This document shows, piece by piece, positions 11,029 to 21,593 of a stretch of DNA of 64,000 bases. Position 1 is the first letter of the stretch. The number at the start of each line of letters is the position of its first letter. The notes below the pieces were generated by a model that was given only the letters and a program-made list of their open reading frames with translations, made no database searches and was not told the DNA's origin. A program made the translations under genes and the position numbers. This stretch comes from Primula veris (Eukaryota; Streptophyta; Magnoliopsida; Ericales; Primulaceae). The stretch lies in contig OY821749.1 in the NCBI GenBank assembly GCA_963682055.1, forward strand, positions 2,654,336 to 2,718,335, given 5' to 3'.

Positions 11029-11999
11029 GAAAAATTCAATGTTTTAAATAGCGTTATCGCTAGCATAGCGTTGCTAGCGTTTTCTGAGAGTTGTGTTAAA
11101 TGCGCAAATAGCATTGTAACATATCGTTTTGCGGTGTAATTTTTTTTACCTAGAAATATAACATTAGATAGTCATAGGATGATAATTATGTTAACACACT
11201 TCAAAAGTTAGAAACAACACAATAGCGTGTTCTATTGATATTTTTGTATCATAAACAGAAAAAATAACTATATTGATCATTTTTTTATCGTAAATGGAAA
11301 AATAATTCATTTTGAATTTTTTTCATTTATTACGTTCTCAAAGGGACCAAAATATGCATACAAATCTTAGCAACTATTTCAGTCTAAACCAAAAATCGTT
11401 AGTGAATATATAATGAAATAATAGAAGAAATTATTAATTGATTCATCATAATATATATATGTTTGTGTGTGTATATATATATATTAATTAAAGAAACAAA
11501 CTGAGATTATATTTTATCGATACATTACTAGTAACTTTGATTTAAAAAAAGAACACAATTTTATAATACATAACAAACAAAAGAGAAAATGTATAGTTAT
11601 ATTGGTGATTGATCATACATTATTTTTGTATGATTGAAAAAAGAATACAAATAATTGAAAACTTTCCAAAAGAAAATGTTGATGTTAATGAGTTTTGTAC
11701 TTGGATCTCGTTGGAGGGAGTGTGGTGTCATAAACATCCGCACTAAACATTCAATTGTGAAAACTATACAACATATATTGATTATTTCAAATCCGCGTCC
11801 TTAATTACGTTTTTTTTAAATACTCACTATTTTTGCTATCAGTCCAATATTTTGCGCCTTGTGCGCTTTTGGTCCCAATAGCGCGAATTTAACGCTTTTC
11901 CATCCAGATAGCATTTTAGCGTAGACAGTTTTTTTTGAAAAGTGCTATATCGCGAAACGGAGCGTAACGTAGCGCGCTTTTTAAAACATTTGAAAAATT
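11029..11999. mobile_element. hAT-like non-autonomous DNA transposon with 8-bp target duplication
   Basis: The element spans about 955 bp (11037-11991). It starts CAATGTTTTAAATAGCG and ends CGCGCTTTTTAAAACATTT, so the termini are imperfect inverted repeats over roughly 40 bases, rich in GCG/CGC words. An identical 8-mer, GAAAAATT, flanks both sides (11029-11036 and 11992-11999). An 8-bp duplication is the hallmark of hAT transposition. The inside is AT-rich with no transposase frame, so the copy is non-autonomous. The family is inferred from duplication length and end structure only. Confidence 0.6.
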
Positions 12000-13733
12000 A
12001 TTAGAAAACTTTTTTTTTTTTAATTTAAAATCTTATTCAAGAGGATCAAGTGATTTCATGTCTATCTTATTTAACAAGACCCGAACCATGTATCTAAGCT
12101 ATTTATAGCGGGTTCTAGCCCAGTAGACTACTACTCTAGTGGGTTAAGAAAACTGATATTTATATGGCTTAAAAAGTTCGGATGTCAGAGACTCACAACG
12201 CACCTAACTTAGTGTGTTAGCCCCCTTTCGTCCATCAACATTAGGAACTACTCCGATCCATTCATGCAAAATAGGTAATATTGTATTGCTTTGGCCAAAA
12301 AAATGAACCTAAATGTCTAGTGATTTTGACTTATACCGTACCAACCTTTATTGGATTTGACGAAGATAAAAAATTTGTCCACTTTATGGAGGTGGTATCA
12401 CGAAAAAGCTCTTAACAAGGTCTATCATAAAATAATTGGACACGGATATATCTACACTTGTCATGATAGACAGGCCCTATACTAGGTCGGGTAAAGAAAA
12501 ATATCTGATGAAGGTTAAGGAATTAACCTCAAAGGAGGTAATAAAGGACAATTGTAACTAGCCAATTTTCAAGCATTGATAAGAAAAACATTAATTTCGT
12601 TGAAAGTGGTGTTCAGGGACTAAAAAAAATCTTGGTGATCTATGATCGGAAGTTTGGTTTCTGAATCTGCAAAAAGTAGAGAAAGAAGAAGATGAAATCT
12701 AAGCTATGGTGCCATCATAACATAATTTTATTAAATATTTTATGGAAGATCCAATTGGATTCCTTCTTATTATATATGTTCAGCATATTGTGTTTTTTCG
12801 GACGACAATTTGAGTAGAATATCCAACCCTGGCTTGGAAATCTGAAATTAGATGGAAACCGAATATAGAGTCTTTTCGTATCCCTTCAGTGCGAGGGAAA
12901 TAGAAAGCAAGCAAATAGACAGTGAAAACATATTTAGTTAGTTGAGTTTTTTTGGTTTTTGGTTTGTTTTTAAATAGGTGTAGCCTTGTATGCTGAAGTT
13001 TTATAGCTATCGGAGTGTTTCTCTATTGACTCTTGTATTATGGAAAGTAGGAGAGCAAATGTTTTACCGGATGTGAGTCATTATGTTATGTCTTTGAAGT
13101 TCAGTTGAAGTTGTCAATCGAAGTTTAATCGTCTTAAATCGTTTCTAAAAGCTTGTGATATGCCGAAGTGCTTTCTTTTTTGGTATTGATCTGTTTTATA
13201 GATGGTGTTTCAGAATCAAATGAAGTGATTTGTATAATGTGTTGGGATAAAATTTTCAATTGCGTAGAACTTTGTTATTTTTTCCCTTTAATGTATCTGC
13301 TTCTTGAAAATATATTAAGCCTTGATGTTTTGTAAAAAAAATAAAATATTCTAGTATATATGTAACCATCTTGATCCGTTTCCAAAAAAACAAGTCTTGG
13401 TCGACTGAAAAGTCATGAGAGGTTGTTTAAATAGGAACCTAAAGTATGAATTCTAAGATTTACAAATTAATCATTTAAAACATTTGAAATAAGTAACAAG
13501 TTAAATTCATCCGAGATACATATTGCTAATCAATAAATTAGTTCAATCTGAAGGTGGTAGACGTCAGAATTATTAATGGAGTAAAGAAAAGAAGACCTAG
13601 TAATTCCAATTAATTTAATGTTAAAAAATATAAATAACACCATAATAGAACTAGCTAGCACCAAAACATATAAAATATGTTCATTAATCATTTCCCAAAT
13701 TTTTAAACATTTGAACACCCAGACTAACAAAAC
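12000..13733. other. Intergenic stretch, no gene recognised
   Basis: No open frame of conserved appearance is present. Sequence around 12600-13330 has purine-rich, moderately complex DNA that could be an untranslated transcript or decayed gene, but I see no domain. The bases just above 13500 are probably the 3' UTR of the Dof gene on the minus strand. Confidence 0.35.
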
Positions 13734-14231
13734 TCAATAACTTGGGCCACCTGAGATGCTCCGTCGCCTCTTCACCGGAAAAACATACCCTAAATCATCG
13801 TGAACATCCACCAAGCGCCAATCGTTCATCGCCCCTTCAAATCCAAACTGTTGACCACTTGGCGATGCATCAAAAAAACAATTCTCTGGAAAACTAGAGT
13901 TTTGGAAAGAAGGTAATTTAGTTTTTCGACGACCAGCTCCCACAGGGACGTTCCTGAGGGCCCCGCCTGCAGTCCAGTACCGCTGGCATCCCTTACAAAA
14001 GTGGCGTGGCTGGTTCACGTTGTAATTATTGAAATAGCAAAATTTAGTGTCCATGCTTTTACACCTAGGGCATGGTACTATTTTCTCCGGTTTCTTTTCT
14101 AGGCTATCATTGTCCGGAGATGATTTGGTTGAATCTTGATCGGTACTGGTTTCTTTTTTCGGTTTTTGGGTTTGTAGTGATATTGTTGTGCCAAAAAGCT
14201 TGATACCCTTTGTTTCTTGGATATCGGCCAT
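13734..14231 (-). CDS. DOF1.5: Dof zinc-finger transcription factor, DOF1.5/COG1 type
   Basis: This single-exon frame of 165 aa is a plant DNA-binding transcription factor. The Dof domain occupies about residues 52-104, with zinc ligands C54, C57, C79 and C82 (CX2CX21CX2C) in the near-invariant context [18 protein letters not shown] and [19 protein letters not shown]. Dof proteins bind AAAG cores. The short length, the N-terminal motif [11 protein letters not shown] and a C-terminal FPVKRRR match my recollection of Arabidopsis DOF1.5 (COG1), a light/phytochrome-signalling regulator related to the cycling Dof group. Orthology is inferred, not tested. A basic RRK follows the finger and may be part of the nuclear signal. 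The start is chosen because [14 protein letters not shown] fits the family N-terminus and a TATA box lies ~60 bp upstream. Confidence 0.93.
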   Translation of the reverse strand: MADIQETKGIKLFGTTISLQTQKPKKETSTDQDSTKSSPDNDSLEKKPEKIVPCPRCKSMDTKFCYFNNYNVNQPRHFCKGCQRYWTAGGALRNVPVGAGRRKTKLPSFQNSSFPENCFFDASPSGQQFGFEGAMNDWRLVDVHDDLGYVFPVKRRRSISGGPSY

Positions 14232-14287
14232 GATAGATAATTTGAGGAGATAGTTGGATATGGATGATGATAGAGGTCAATGAAATG

Positions 14288-14293
14288 TATATA
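14288..14293 (-). promoter_or_regulatory. TATA box of the Dof gene
   Basis: The minus strand reads CTATATACA about 57-62 bases upstream of the Dof start codon, which predicts a 5' leader of roughly 25-35 nt. Spacing and sequence fit a plant TATA box; the transcription start is not visible. Confidence 0.55.
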
Positions 14294-14611
14294 GAGGCCA
14301 AGTGAAGATGACAACTATAAGGGACAAGGGAAAAAGCTACTAGTTTAGTTGTTCCATTTGCAATTTGTATTAAAGTAATAGTAGTGGTATTTGTTTGAAT
14401 AAAGGATAATATGTCTTTTTAGGTTATATACCATTATGTTCTTTTAGTGTTGACATTATGATAAATATAATTCTATAAAACAATCTTTACGAAATTACAT
14501 ATTCTTTACATGTTTTAACATTTATTTAGAACACTTGGCGTATAATTTCTTGTTATTTCTTAGAAAATACACACCTTGCCACTATCATTTTAAATTAATC
14601 TAATTAAGTTA

Positions 14612-14807
14612 GTTCTTCCTCTGTTACTATTTAATTGTTCACTACAAAACTATGTACAATTTTAATCGGGCAAGAACTTGTATCAAAATTGTCGTAATAA
14701 ATTTTTTTAAAAGTTGATCATATATTTCAAATGTTATAAGCCGGTTAAGTTATAAGCCGGTCAAAATTGCACGTATCTTCGTAGTGGATAATTAAATGGG
14801 AGCGGAG
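14612..14807. mobile_element. Diverged Stowaway-like miniature element
   Basis: This stretch resembles the element at 18089-18328. The 5' part shares TTACTATTTAATTGTT, CACTACAAAACTA and CAATTTTAATCG-like words with it. The 3' part contains CGGTCAAAATTGCACGTAT and ends GGGAGCGGAG, the complement of a Stowaway-type CTCCCTCCGTCCC end. TA dinucleotides border both ends. It is old and lacks coding capacity. It lies in the upstream region of the Dof gene. Confidence 0.4.
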
Positions 14808-14845
14808 TACCATTTTTTTACATATGTTATCGTGATACTGATAGT

Positions 14846-15335
14846 TAGGGCTGATAATGAAGCGAAACGCGATGAAAACGAACGAAATTAGACGAAATTT
14901 GTTTAGTTTTTGAGTTTTTCGTTTTCGTTTAGTAATGAACAAAAACGAGACGAGCTCTTAACGAAATGGAAACGAATTTTTTGTCATATTCACACGTAAT
15001 AATATTACGTGAACGATATGTTACATCTTACACGTAATTATATATACACTTCACAATATATATATATATATTTATATAATGGGTTTTAGATTCATATATA
15101 GGACTATTTTAACTATACTTTTATTGCTATAAAGACACACGTGTATATCATGTATAAATTTATATATATATGTGTGTGTAATTTATTTTTGACGAAACGA
15201 AAAGTAGTCTGATCATTATCATCTCGTTTGCTAAACGAAATGTATATTTTATCTCATTATTATTTTATTTAGTAATGAACGAAGACGATACAAGATTTTA
15301 ACGAAATTTTTGATGAAATTTTTGTGTCATGTGCC
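14846..15335. repeat. Dispersed repeat rich in GAACGAAACG/AACGAAAT words
   Basis: Two similar blocks (about 14925-14980 and 15262-15315), each with TTTAGTAATGAAC, ACGA and TTAACGAAAT, lie ~335 bp apart and in the same orientation. The intervening DNA has several (TA)n tracts. The 'AGGGCTGATAATGAA...CGAAACG' opening resembles a common class of plant dispersed repeats. I cannot assign the family. Confidence 0.35.
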
Positions 15336-17907
15336 GTCGTAACTAGTTGGTGGAATTTATACATATAGTTAGAAAGTAAATGCTTAGCTTTTTGTCCACC
15401 TCATCATGCAAATACAACAATTATCATGCAAATAGTTGAAAGTCTACTTGGGAGTTGCGTATGAAAAGCTAAGTAAAAGGTTGGGGCATAAAGACTAAAG
15501 AGATAAAGCGAAAAGTTCATCACTTTTATTTGAAAATTACTCCAACTACATAATAAGCAACTTGTGTCCATGATATGCCAATATATTAATTAAGATCAAG
15601 ATGATTTAGATTAGAATGCCAAGTCATATTGATCATATGTTTCAAACTTGACGGTGAAGCTCTTTCACTTTCATGCTAATTAATGAATCCACAAAATAAT
15701 TCTAGTTTAGCTTTTAGTACGTATAAACTCCCATATGGAACATATATTATGCATAATTTTATAATGGACAATATCAGACGTGATAGTTAATTGAGTCAAG
15801 TTAATGACAAATTTTTTTTCATTTAGGGTTACAACTGACATTTATTGGATTACAGTAAGATTAAAGTTTAAAACTCATATTACCATTATTTTTTTCTATT
15901 ATAAATTGTTTGAATTAACACAAATTTGGACCGGTGACTAAACCGACTGGATCTCCTCCGTCTACCACCGCACTGTATTTTATTAGTATTTTTTTTAGGG
16001 AAAATATTGGAGTGCGTAAATGGTACTGAAATAAAATTTTCATTGCTTGCCTGATTTCAATTGCAACACCAAACCTTTTCAATCTTGTGGTAACTAGTCT
16101 TAAAACTGCAAAGGTGTCATGTTTACTTACTTTCATACCGATATACAATTAGGATGGTCTTGGAAGAGGAAAATGAACACAGGTATTCTCTATTAAAAAC
16201 AAGTTTATTTGTTAAATCGAGTTTGGAACCGATTCATACGATTTTCACATATAGCATATAATAAATTTACATCAATTGAAAAGGCCGAGTGATCAGCTAT
16301 ATGTGTCATAATTTCAAAACCTAGGGAGGCTCAACGTTGGGACTGAAACTGGAAGGACTATACATAATATATAAGTTTTTAATATTACTAGTAATATATT
16401 TCATACACTATCATCTAGACTAAGAGTGATACAACCACATGGTTGTATTATATGGTATAAATTGTATAATAAATAGTACCAATTATGTTTAGTGGTCCAG
16501 GTAATATAACCATTTGTGCTTTTCAAAAAAGAGAGGAAACTAACTAGTTTAAGGAGTATTTATTAACTACTTTTGGATCTAATGATCCTAAGATTTGATG
16601 CTTTATATTGTAATCTTGTTTGTTCCTTTTCGTCAAACACTTTCAGGTAGCTTTGAATTTGGAAAAATAAAAAAAGGTAGCTTTGGATTTGATGGTTACT
16701 TTGCCGTTGCCTTTTTCATTACTTAAAATTTGTTGGTATTGGTTTTAGATAGAATGACTAGTTCATTTTTTATGTGGGAATATTTTATCAAACCATGATT
16801 TAAACATTCAAAAAATAAAATGAATCTGATCTAAAAAAAAAATCCATAAACCAAGACTTTGACGAGTATACATAAATCAGTCAATGTCTATTTTTCATTG
16901 CTTAATGATTTCAACCAGAAGTAAATACACGAGTGATTTACATATGCAACACTTTTTGTTGATTATAAACTATTGTAATTAAGTTATTAAATTGTTATAC
17001 GAGATATCACCAATATATTTACCTTGTAACTCATTCCCCCAAAGCTCCGTTTAATGTAGACAAAGAATCATTTTCTTTTCTTTTAGCTAGTTGGAAAGTT
17101 AGATGCACTTTAACTTTTACGTGCTTTTTAAAGTTCCTTTTGATTAGAAAGCAAGGTAATGCTTAGATGAAATGAGAAAAAGTATGCATATATCCTTTTT
17201 AGGGCATCTAAATATCCTTTTTAGTAGTGGTAACTACATAGTGAATGTCATGATTAATCATCAATCTGGGTTGTTTATACTTGATGTGTATAATTGTGTA
17301 TGTGGACACCATGGACAATATAGATTGCAACTGTCACAAGATTAATGAAATTGTACTTAACGCCCCATTTTAACATACTACAGTATAAAACAAGGTCATA
17401 ACAATAATATATATGATACTTCATTTTTTTGAAATATTATTGTTATATGTGAAGTTTAAGAGAATGTGAGATGGGATAGTTTGAAACTATAGTTTATATC
17501 AAGCAGCTTCATTTTAAATTGCAACAAACAGACCTATAGCAATTCTATATATACGAGAAACATTTTTTTTTTAATTCATACAAGAACAACTTTTAAGTTA
17601 GTCTCTTTTTGTAAATATACCCTGATTTTAAGCAGTACCCTTGAATAAAGAAAAACAGGCTAGCTATGGAATCACAAGTATCATTATCTCCATTCCTAGG
17701 GCACGCACCATATACTCATGGTAAGATCCCTTCAATTTTATAACATAACTTAGATTTAATTAATAAATTCACAAGTCAGTTAACAATTTTCAATCAGATT
17801 GGGTGGGTTGGAAAGTTTTAGTAACATGTTGCTTGCAATTATAGCTATCAACCAGAGGCAAGTGACTTGTTTTTCTTTCCATTATTATTGACCATCTACA
17901 AGTTGGG
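15336..17907. other. AT-rich intergenic DNA
   Basis: No gene or clear element is seen. The short open frame at 15915-16148 on the minus strand has no family likeness. Some transcript-like sequence around 17640-17720 (an ATG followed by ESQVSLSPFLGHAPYTHG, then GTAAGATC) looks like a first exon with a donor site, but I found no partner exons nearby. Confidence 0.3.
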
Positions 17908-18032
17908 TTTTTTTTTTTTTTTTTTTTTTAAAGGGTGCAACACGAAAACTTTTCATCCCATTACTATTTTCGCCCAAACACGATTTACTGCGGAGTTCTG
18001 ATGAGATCTGGTGCATTAGTGCTGGTATGATT
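17908..18032 (-). pseudogene. 5S rRNA pseudogene with poly(A) tail
   Basis: On the minus strand, 18032-17933 reads ATCATACCAGCACTAATG, then CATCAGAACTCCGCAG, GTTTGGGCG and, at the end, CGTGTTGCACCC. This is the plant 5S rRNA sequence in order. It is about 100 nt against the usual ~120. The first ~8 nt are missing, and roughly 10-12 nt are lost in the GGGTGACCTCCTGGGAAG region. The internal promoter A-box is mutated (AGTAAATCGTGT for AGTTAAGCGTGC). Immediately downstream on the same strand is a run of 22 A (17908-17929). The tail suggests retroposition of a 5S transcript by LINE machinery, or descent from a 5S-derived SINE. A Cassandra-type LTR fragment also contains 5S sequence, but the poly(A) argues against it. 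Confidence 0.75.
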
Positions 18033-18088
18033 ACATAATTTATCAATTTAGCTAATTATGTCAGGTTGTAGTAATATTTTATGACATA

Positions 18089-18328
18089 CTCCCTCCGTTA
18101 AAAAATATTTGTTAATTACGAAACTAAGTGCAATTTTGACCGTCGAAGAACTCATATGTAAATTGTATCAAAAAATTTAAAATTTAATCGCATAGTTTAA
18201 CATTTAAACTTTATGATTAATTTTTAAAAATTTCCGTTTCGACAATTTACGTATAAGTTATTTATCGGTTAAAATTAGACGTGTATTTTCGTGATGTATA
18301 AATATTTTGAAACAGATAACAAAGGAAT
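18089..18328. mobile_element. Stowaway-like MITE with TA target duplication
   Basis: This ~240-bp AT-rich element opens CTCCCTCCGTTAAAAAATAT, a classic Stowaway (Tc1/mariner) terminus. Its other end, read in reverse, is ATTCCTTTGTTATCTGTTTC, a degraded version. TA flanks both sides (18087-18088 and 18329-18330). Inner sequence is partly complementary (GCAATTTTGACCG versus CGGTTAAAATTAGAC). There is no coding capacity. Confidence 0.55.
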
Positions 18329-18330
18329 TA

Positions 18331-20450
18331 TTTTGAAATAAGCCGATTCCTACTTAGTTTTCCCTTATTCTTCAATTGTAATCATTGAACCATAATATAC
18401 AAATTGCAATTATTTTGTTAAAAATATACCAGACTACTTCTCTTGGGGGAGTCGCAGCATCCTAGAAATTGTTAAACTTTATTATCATTTTAAGAAATGT
18501 TTTTATTTATAACTAGTTGTTAATTTTTGTTTTTCTGGTATTTAGTTGTTATTTGGCATACTGTAAAATAATTATGCCAAAAAAATTAAATCTGACAATT
18601 TATTTAATCTAATCCAATGTAAAACAAGTAGTGAATAAATAAATATTATTAATAAAATATTGTTTAGCAAAAACTTAATTGTATAATAGTGGAACGTGGT
18701 GGTGTGTGTGATATTGGACCTCATGGTAACTTCGAAAAGGTAGAGTATATGCACACCAAGTACTATAGTTGTATATATACCAACATATACTTATTATTAA
18801 TGCATGTTCTTTATGTATATATTTTTACATTGAGTAAAGATATATTTTTCTCCTAGTGTCAATGCATTTTTATGTAGCTTATATGAGCATTTTTTTATCT
18901 GTTTAGTAGTTAGAAGTATAGATTGAAAGTTGAGTTGTTGTAGATTTTAAGCCGAAAAATTTGTATCGTCGTACATTTTCGTTCGATACAAGTTTCTGTT
19001 TGTGATTAAAAATAAAAAGAAGGATATATTTAAAAGAATTAATTAGCTTTTTAATCTGAAAACTTAAAATTTTCAACACGTAATACTTGGAAAATATGTT
19101 CTGAGAACTCTCCCAAACAGATCTAAGAATTAAGACTAACCAGTAATTAAACAAGGCAACACATAATTAAACACATAAAGCAAAAAAAAAAACAATTTGT
19201 GCATGATAATTAACTTTAAATTAGTTGGAACTTTTTTTTTTTCAACAAACTTGTTCATTATCATTAATAATAACATGCGCTAGTACAAGATTCACGCCCT
19301 ATGAAACAAGCTTCAAATGACTAAATAGAACATAAAATACATAGCAACACTAGCTCACGACTCTAAAAAAAAGTTCACCTAAATCAAATGGTACATAGCA
19401 AATTATACATAAAAAAAATCAAATAAAGGGTACGTAAAAATAATACTTATCTCAAGCGTATGTAAAATAAGAAGAAATTAAATTAGTTGGAACTTAGATA
19501 AACATATCAAGGGATCTTGTTGTTCGTGTATATATATATTAGTAATCGTGCATCATGCGTTGCGTGTGCGGTACGTAATACAATAAAAATATATAAAATA
19601 TGTATAGTTATGATAGAAATATGTGCATAATACAAAAAAAAACATAGTTTAAGATTTAAAAGAATGTTTGGTCGTTAAAGAGTAATAAATAGTTTTATTA
19701 GTTTTTATTTTTTATATTTTTATGTGAGTATGATATTATTGTAATTATTATAAAGGTATATGAGTATTTTTAAAAAAAAATATTATTAAATTGGACATGT
19801 TCATTTAATTTGAATTGACTTATTATAATAGAAGGATAATTATATGAGAAATATTTATCCCTTCTTTAAAGAAACCTATGCCTTCTCTTGAAACATGCTA
19901 AAATTAATTAGTTTGCGTGACAATGACGCATATCATATAATTTACATGATCATATATATTCATTCGTCTCTCAACTCTCAACCAATTAATTAATTGTAAA
20001 TTTGGCAACTGGTCTATTCCAATGCCTTCATCATATTCAAGAACAGAAAATAAAATAGTATGTACACGTTTGAACGTTTAATTATATTTTTATTTGAAGA
20101 AATAGCTGTCATGGGTAACCCACAAGCTAAAGTTTTAAAAATATCGTCTGGAAAATTTTATATTAATTTTAGAAGACTTAAGACTAAGGAGGCTAGCTAT
20201 CAACAGCAAGTCTACCCAGCTAATTAAATGTTTCTTTTTCCATGATTCTTGATTAACTATTTCATTGATTAGAAATTATTATAACCTGCAAATAGTTATT
20301 ACGCTTAAAGTAATTTAGAATTTTTCTGCTCAAAAAGATTCTAAAGTGTTAATCACTTTGATTTTATTCGATTTCATTTGCTTCTATGCATTAATTAGCA
20401 AAGGTTGGGAAGAAAGTAACAATATTTTTCTGCTCTAGTCTTTAAATGCG
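18331..20450. other. AT-rich intergenic DNA, no gene
   Basis: This stretch holds (TA)n tracts, an A-run near 19181-19190 and a T-run near 19231. A GTGCATCATGCGTTGCGTGTG string near 19548-19570 resembles the end region of some plant transposons, but no boundaries can be set. Confidence 0.3.
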
Positions 20451-20893
20451 CATTCATATAATTAGATGCTTTTCAAGCTAGGTGTTTGTAAAGAATTTTA
20501 TCTCGAAAATAGCAAACATGCATAATTGTGTATGCAATGCCAATAATGCATATAGTTAATGATGAGGCATAAGTAATTAAGAAAGAAATTTTGCAATTTA
20601 AATCATTTAACTATAGTGAGTGTAATTATTATAACCTGATCATTGTCTATATAAAATAGTGCAGATACATTACAAATATTTGTAAAGACCCTATATTTAT
20701 ATAGATGATCAGGTTAACAGAGACAGTTACTATAGGGACATGATTTAATCATTTAAATTGAAAAAGTTCATTCTGAATTATCTATGCCTTGATTGCATTA
20801 TTGGCATTAATTGTATACACAATTATGCCTGGCTGCTATTTCCAGAAAAATTATTTACAAACACTGAGCTTGAAAAGCATCTAATGAATGAGC
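20451..20893. mobile_element. Long foldback (palindromic) MITE-like element
   Basis: The left arm (from about 20461, ATTAGATGCTTTTCAAGCTA) and the right arm (ending near 20887, complement ATTAGATGCTTTTCAAGCTC) are inverted copies. They share TGTTTGTAAA, ATAATTGTGTAT, AATGCCAATAATGCA, AACCTGATCAT and ACAAATATTTGTAAAG in order. Each arm is close to 200 bp with small indels, around a short centre near 20680. No protein is encoded. A transcript would fold into a long hairpin. A related fragment (TATAGTGAGTGATTGTTAACCTG) lies at about 23065-23130. Confidence 0.6.
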
Positions 20894-20915
20894 TTTATCT
20901 AAAATAATTAATCAC

Positions 20916-21108
20916 CACTACAAAAAAATACCCAAATAGCGACGGGATTAGTGACGGTATTTTTTGTTACGACCTTATTAGCGACAGTTTTTGTGACGGT
21001 TTTGTGACAGTTTAGTCAATTTGCGACAGATTTGTGACAACTTTTTAAATTAACGACAGGCTTGTGACAGCTTTTAACTCTCACTAAATCAAGCATTATT
21101 TTGTAGTG
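20916..21108 (+). mobile_element. CACTA-type MITE, copy 1, with CAC target duplication
   Basis: This 193-bp element begins CACTACAAAAAAATACC and ends ATTATTTTGTAGTG. The 3-bp direct repeat CAC flanks it (20913-20915 and 21109-21111). CACTA ends with a 3-bp duplication define the CACTA/Spm (CMC) superfamily. The inside is a run of GACGG and TGTGACAG-like words with no frame, so the copy moves only in trans. It lies head-on to copy 2 at 21402-21593. Confidence 0.7.
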
Positions 21109-21401
21109 CACCCTCATTCCCACTATTATATAGAGCACTTGCTTTAACATCACCTCATGTTTGTACATGGTATTTCACTCACGTTAGGTTTAGATTTAGG
21201 CCTCATAAAATAAGTTTTTTTTTATCCCACTACATGTACAGTACTACAGTTTAAGCTATTGTAATTATTTGCAAATAAGGCGATTTAATAGGTTTATAAT
21301 TATCACATGACAAAATAAAATTAAAAAACTTGTATACGAAATCTCTTATACAAACATATAGTATGACATGCTTTCAAAAAAAATAATAATAATAATACTA
21401 C

Positions 21402-21593
21402 CACTACAAAATAATATTTGATTTAGTGAGAGTAAAAAACTATCACAAGATTCTCACTAATTTAAAAAGTTGTCACAAATCTGTTATAAATTTACTAAAC
21501 TGTCACAAAGCCGTCACAAAAACCGTCGTTAATAAGCTCGTAACAAAAAATACTGTCACTAATCCCGTCGCTATTTGGATATTTTTTTTAGTG
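21402..21593 (-). mobile_element. CACTA-type MITE, copy 2, inverted, with TAC target duplication
   Basis: This 192-bp element is the reverse-complement relative of the copy at 20916-21108. It begins CACTACAAAATAATATTTG and ends ATTTTTTTTAGTG, with TAC on both flanks (21399-21401 and 21594-21596). Internal words (TCACAAAGCCGTCACAAA, CCCGTCGCTATTTGG) are the complement of copy 1. Different target duplications show two separate insertions rather than one large inversion. Confidence 0.7.
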
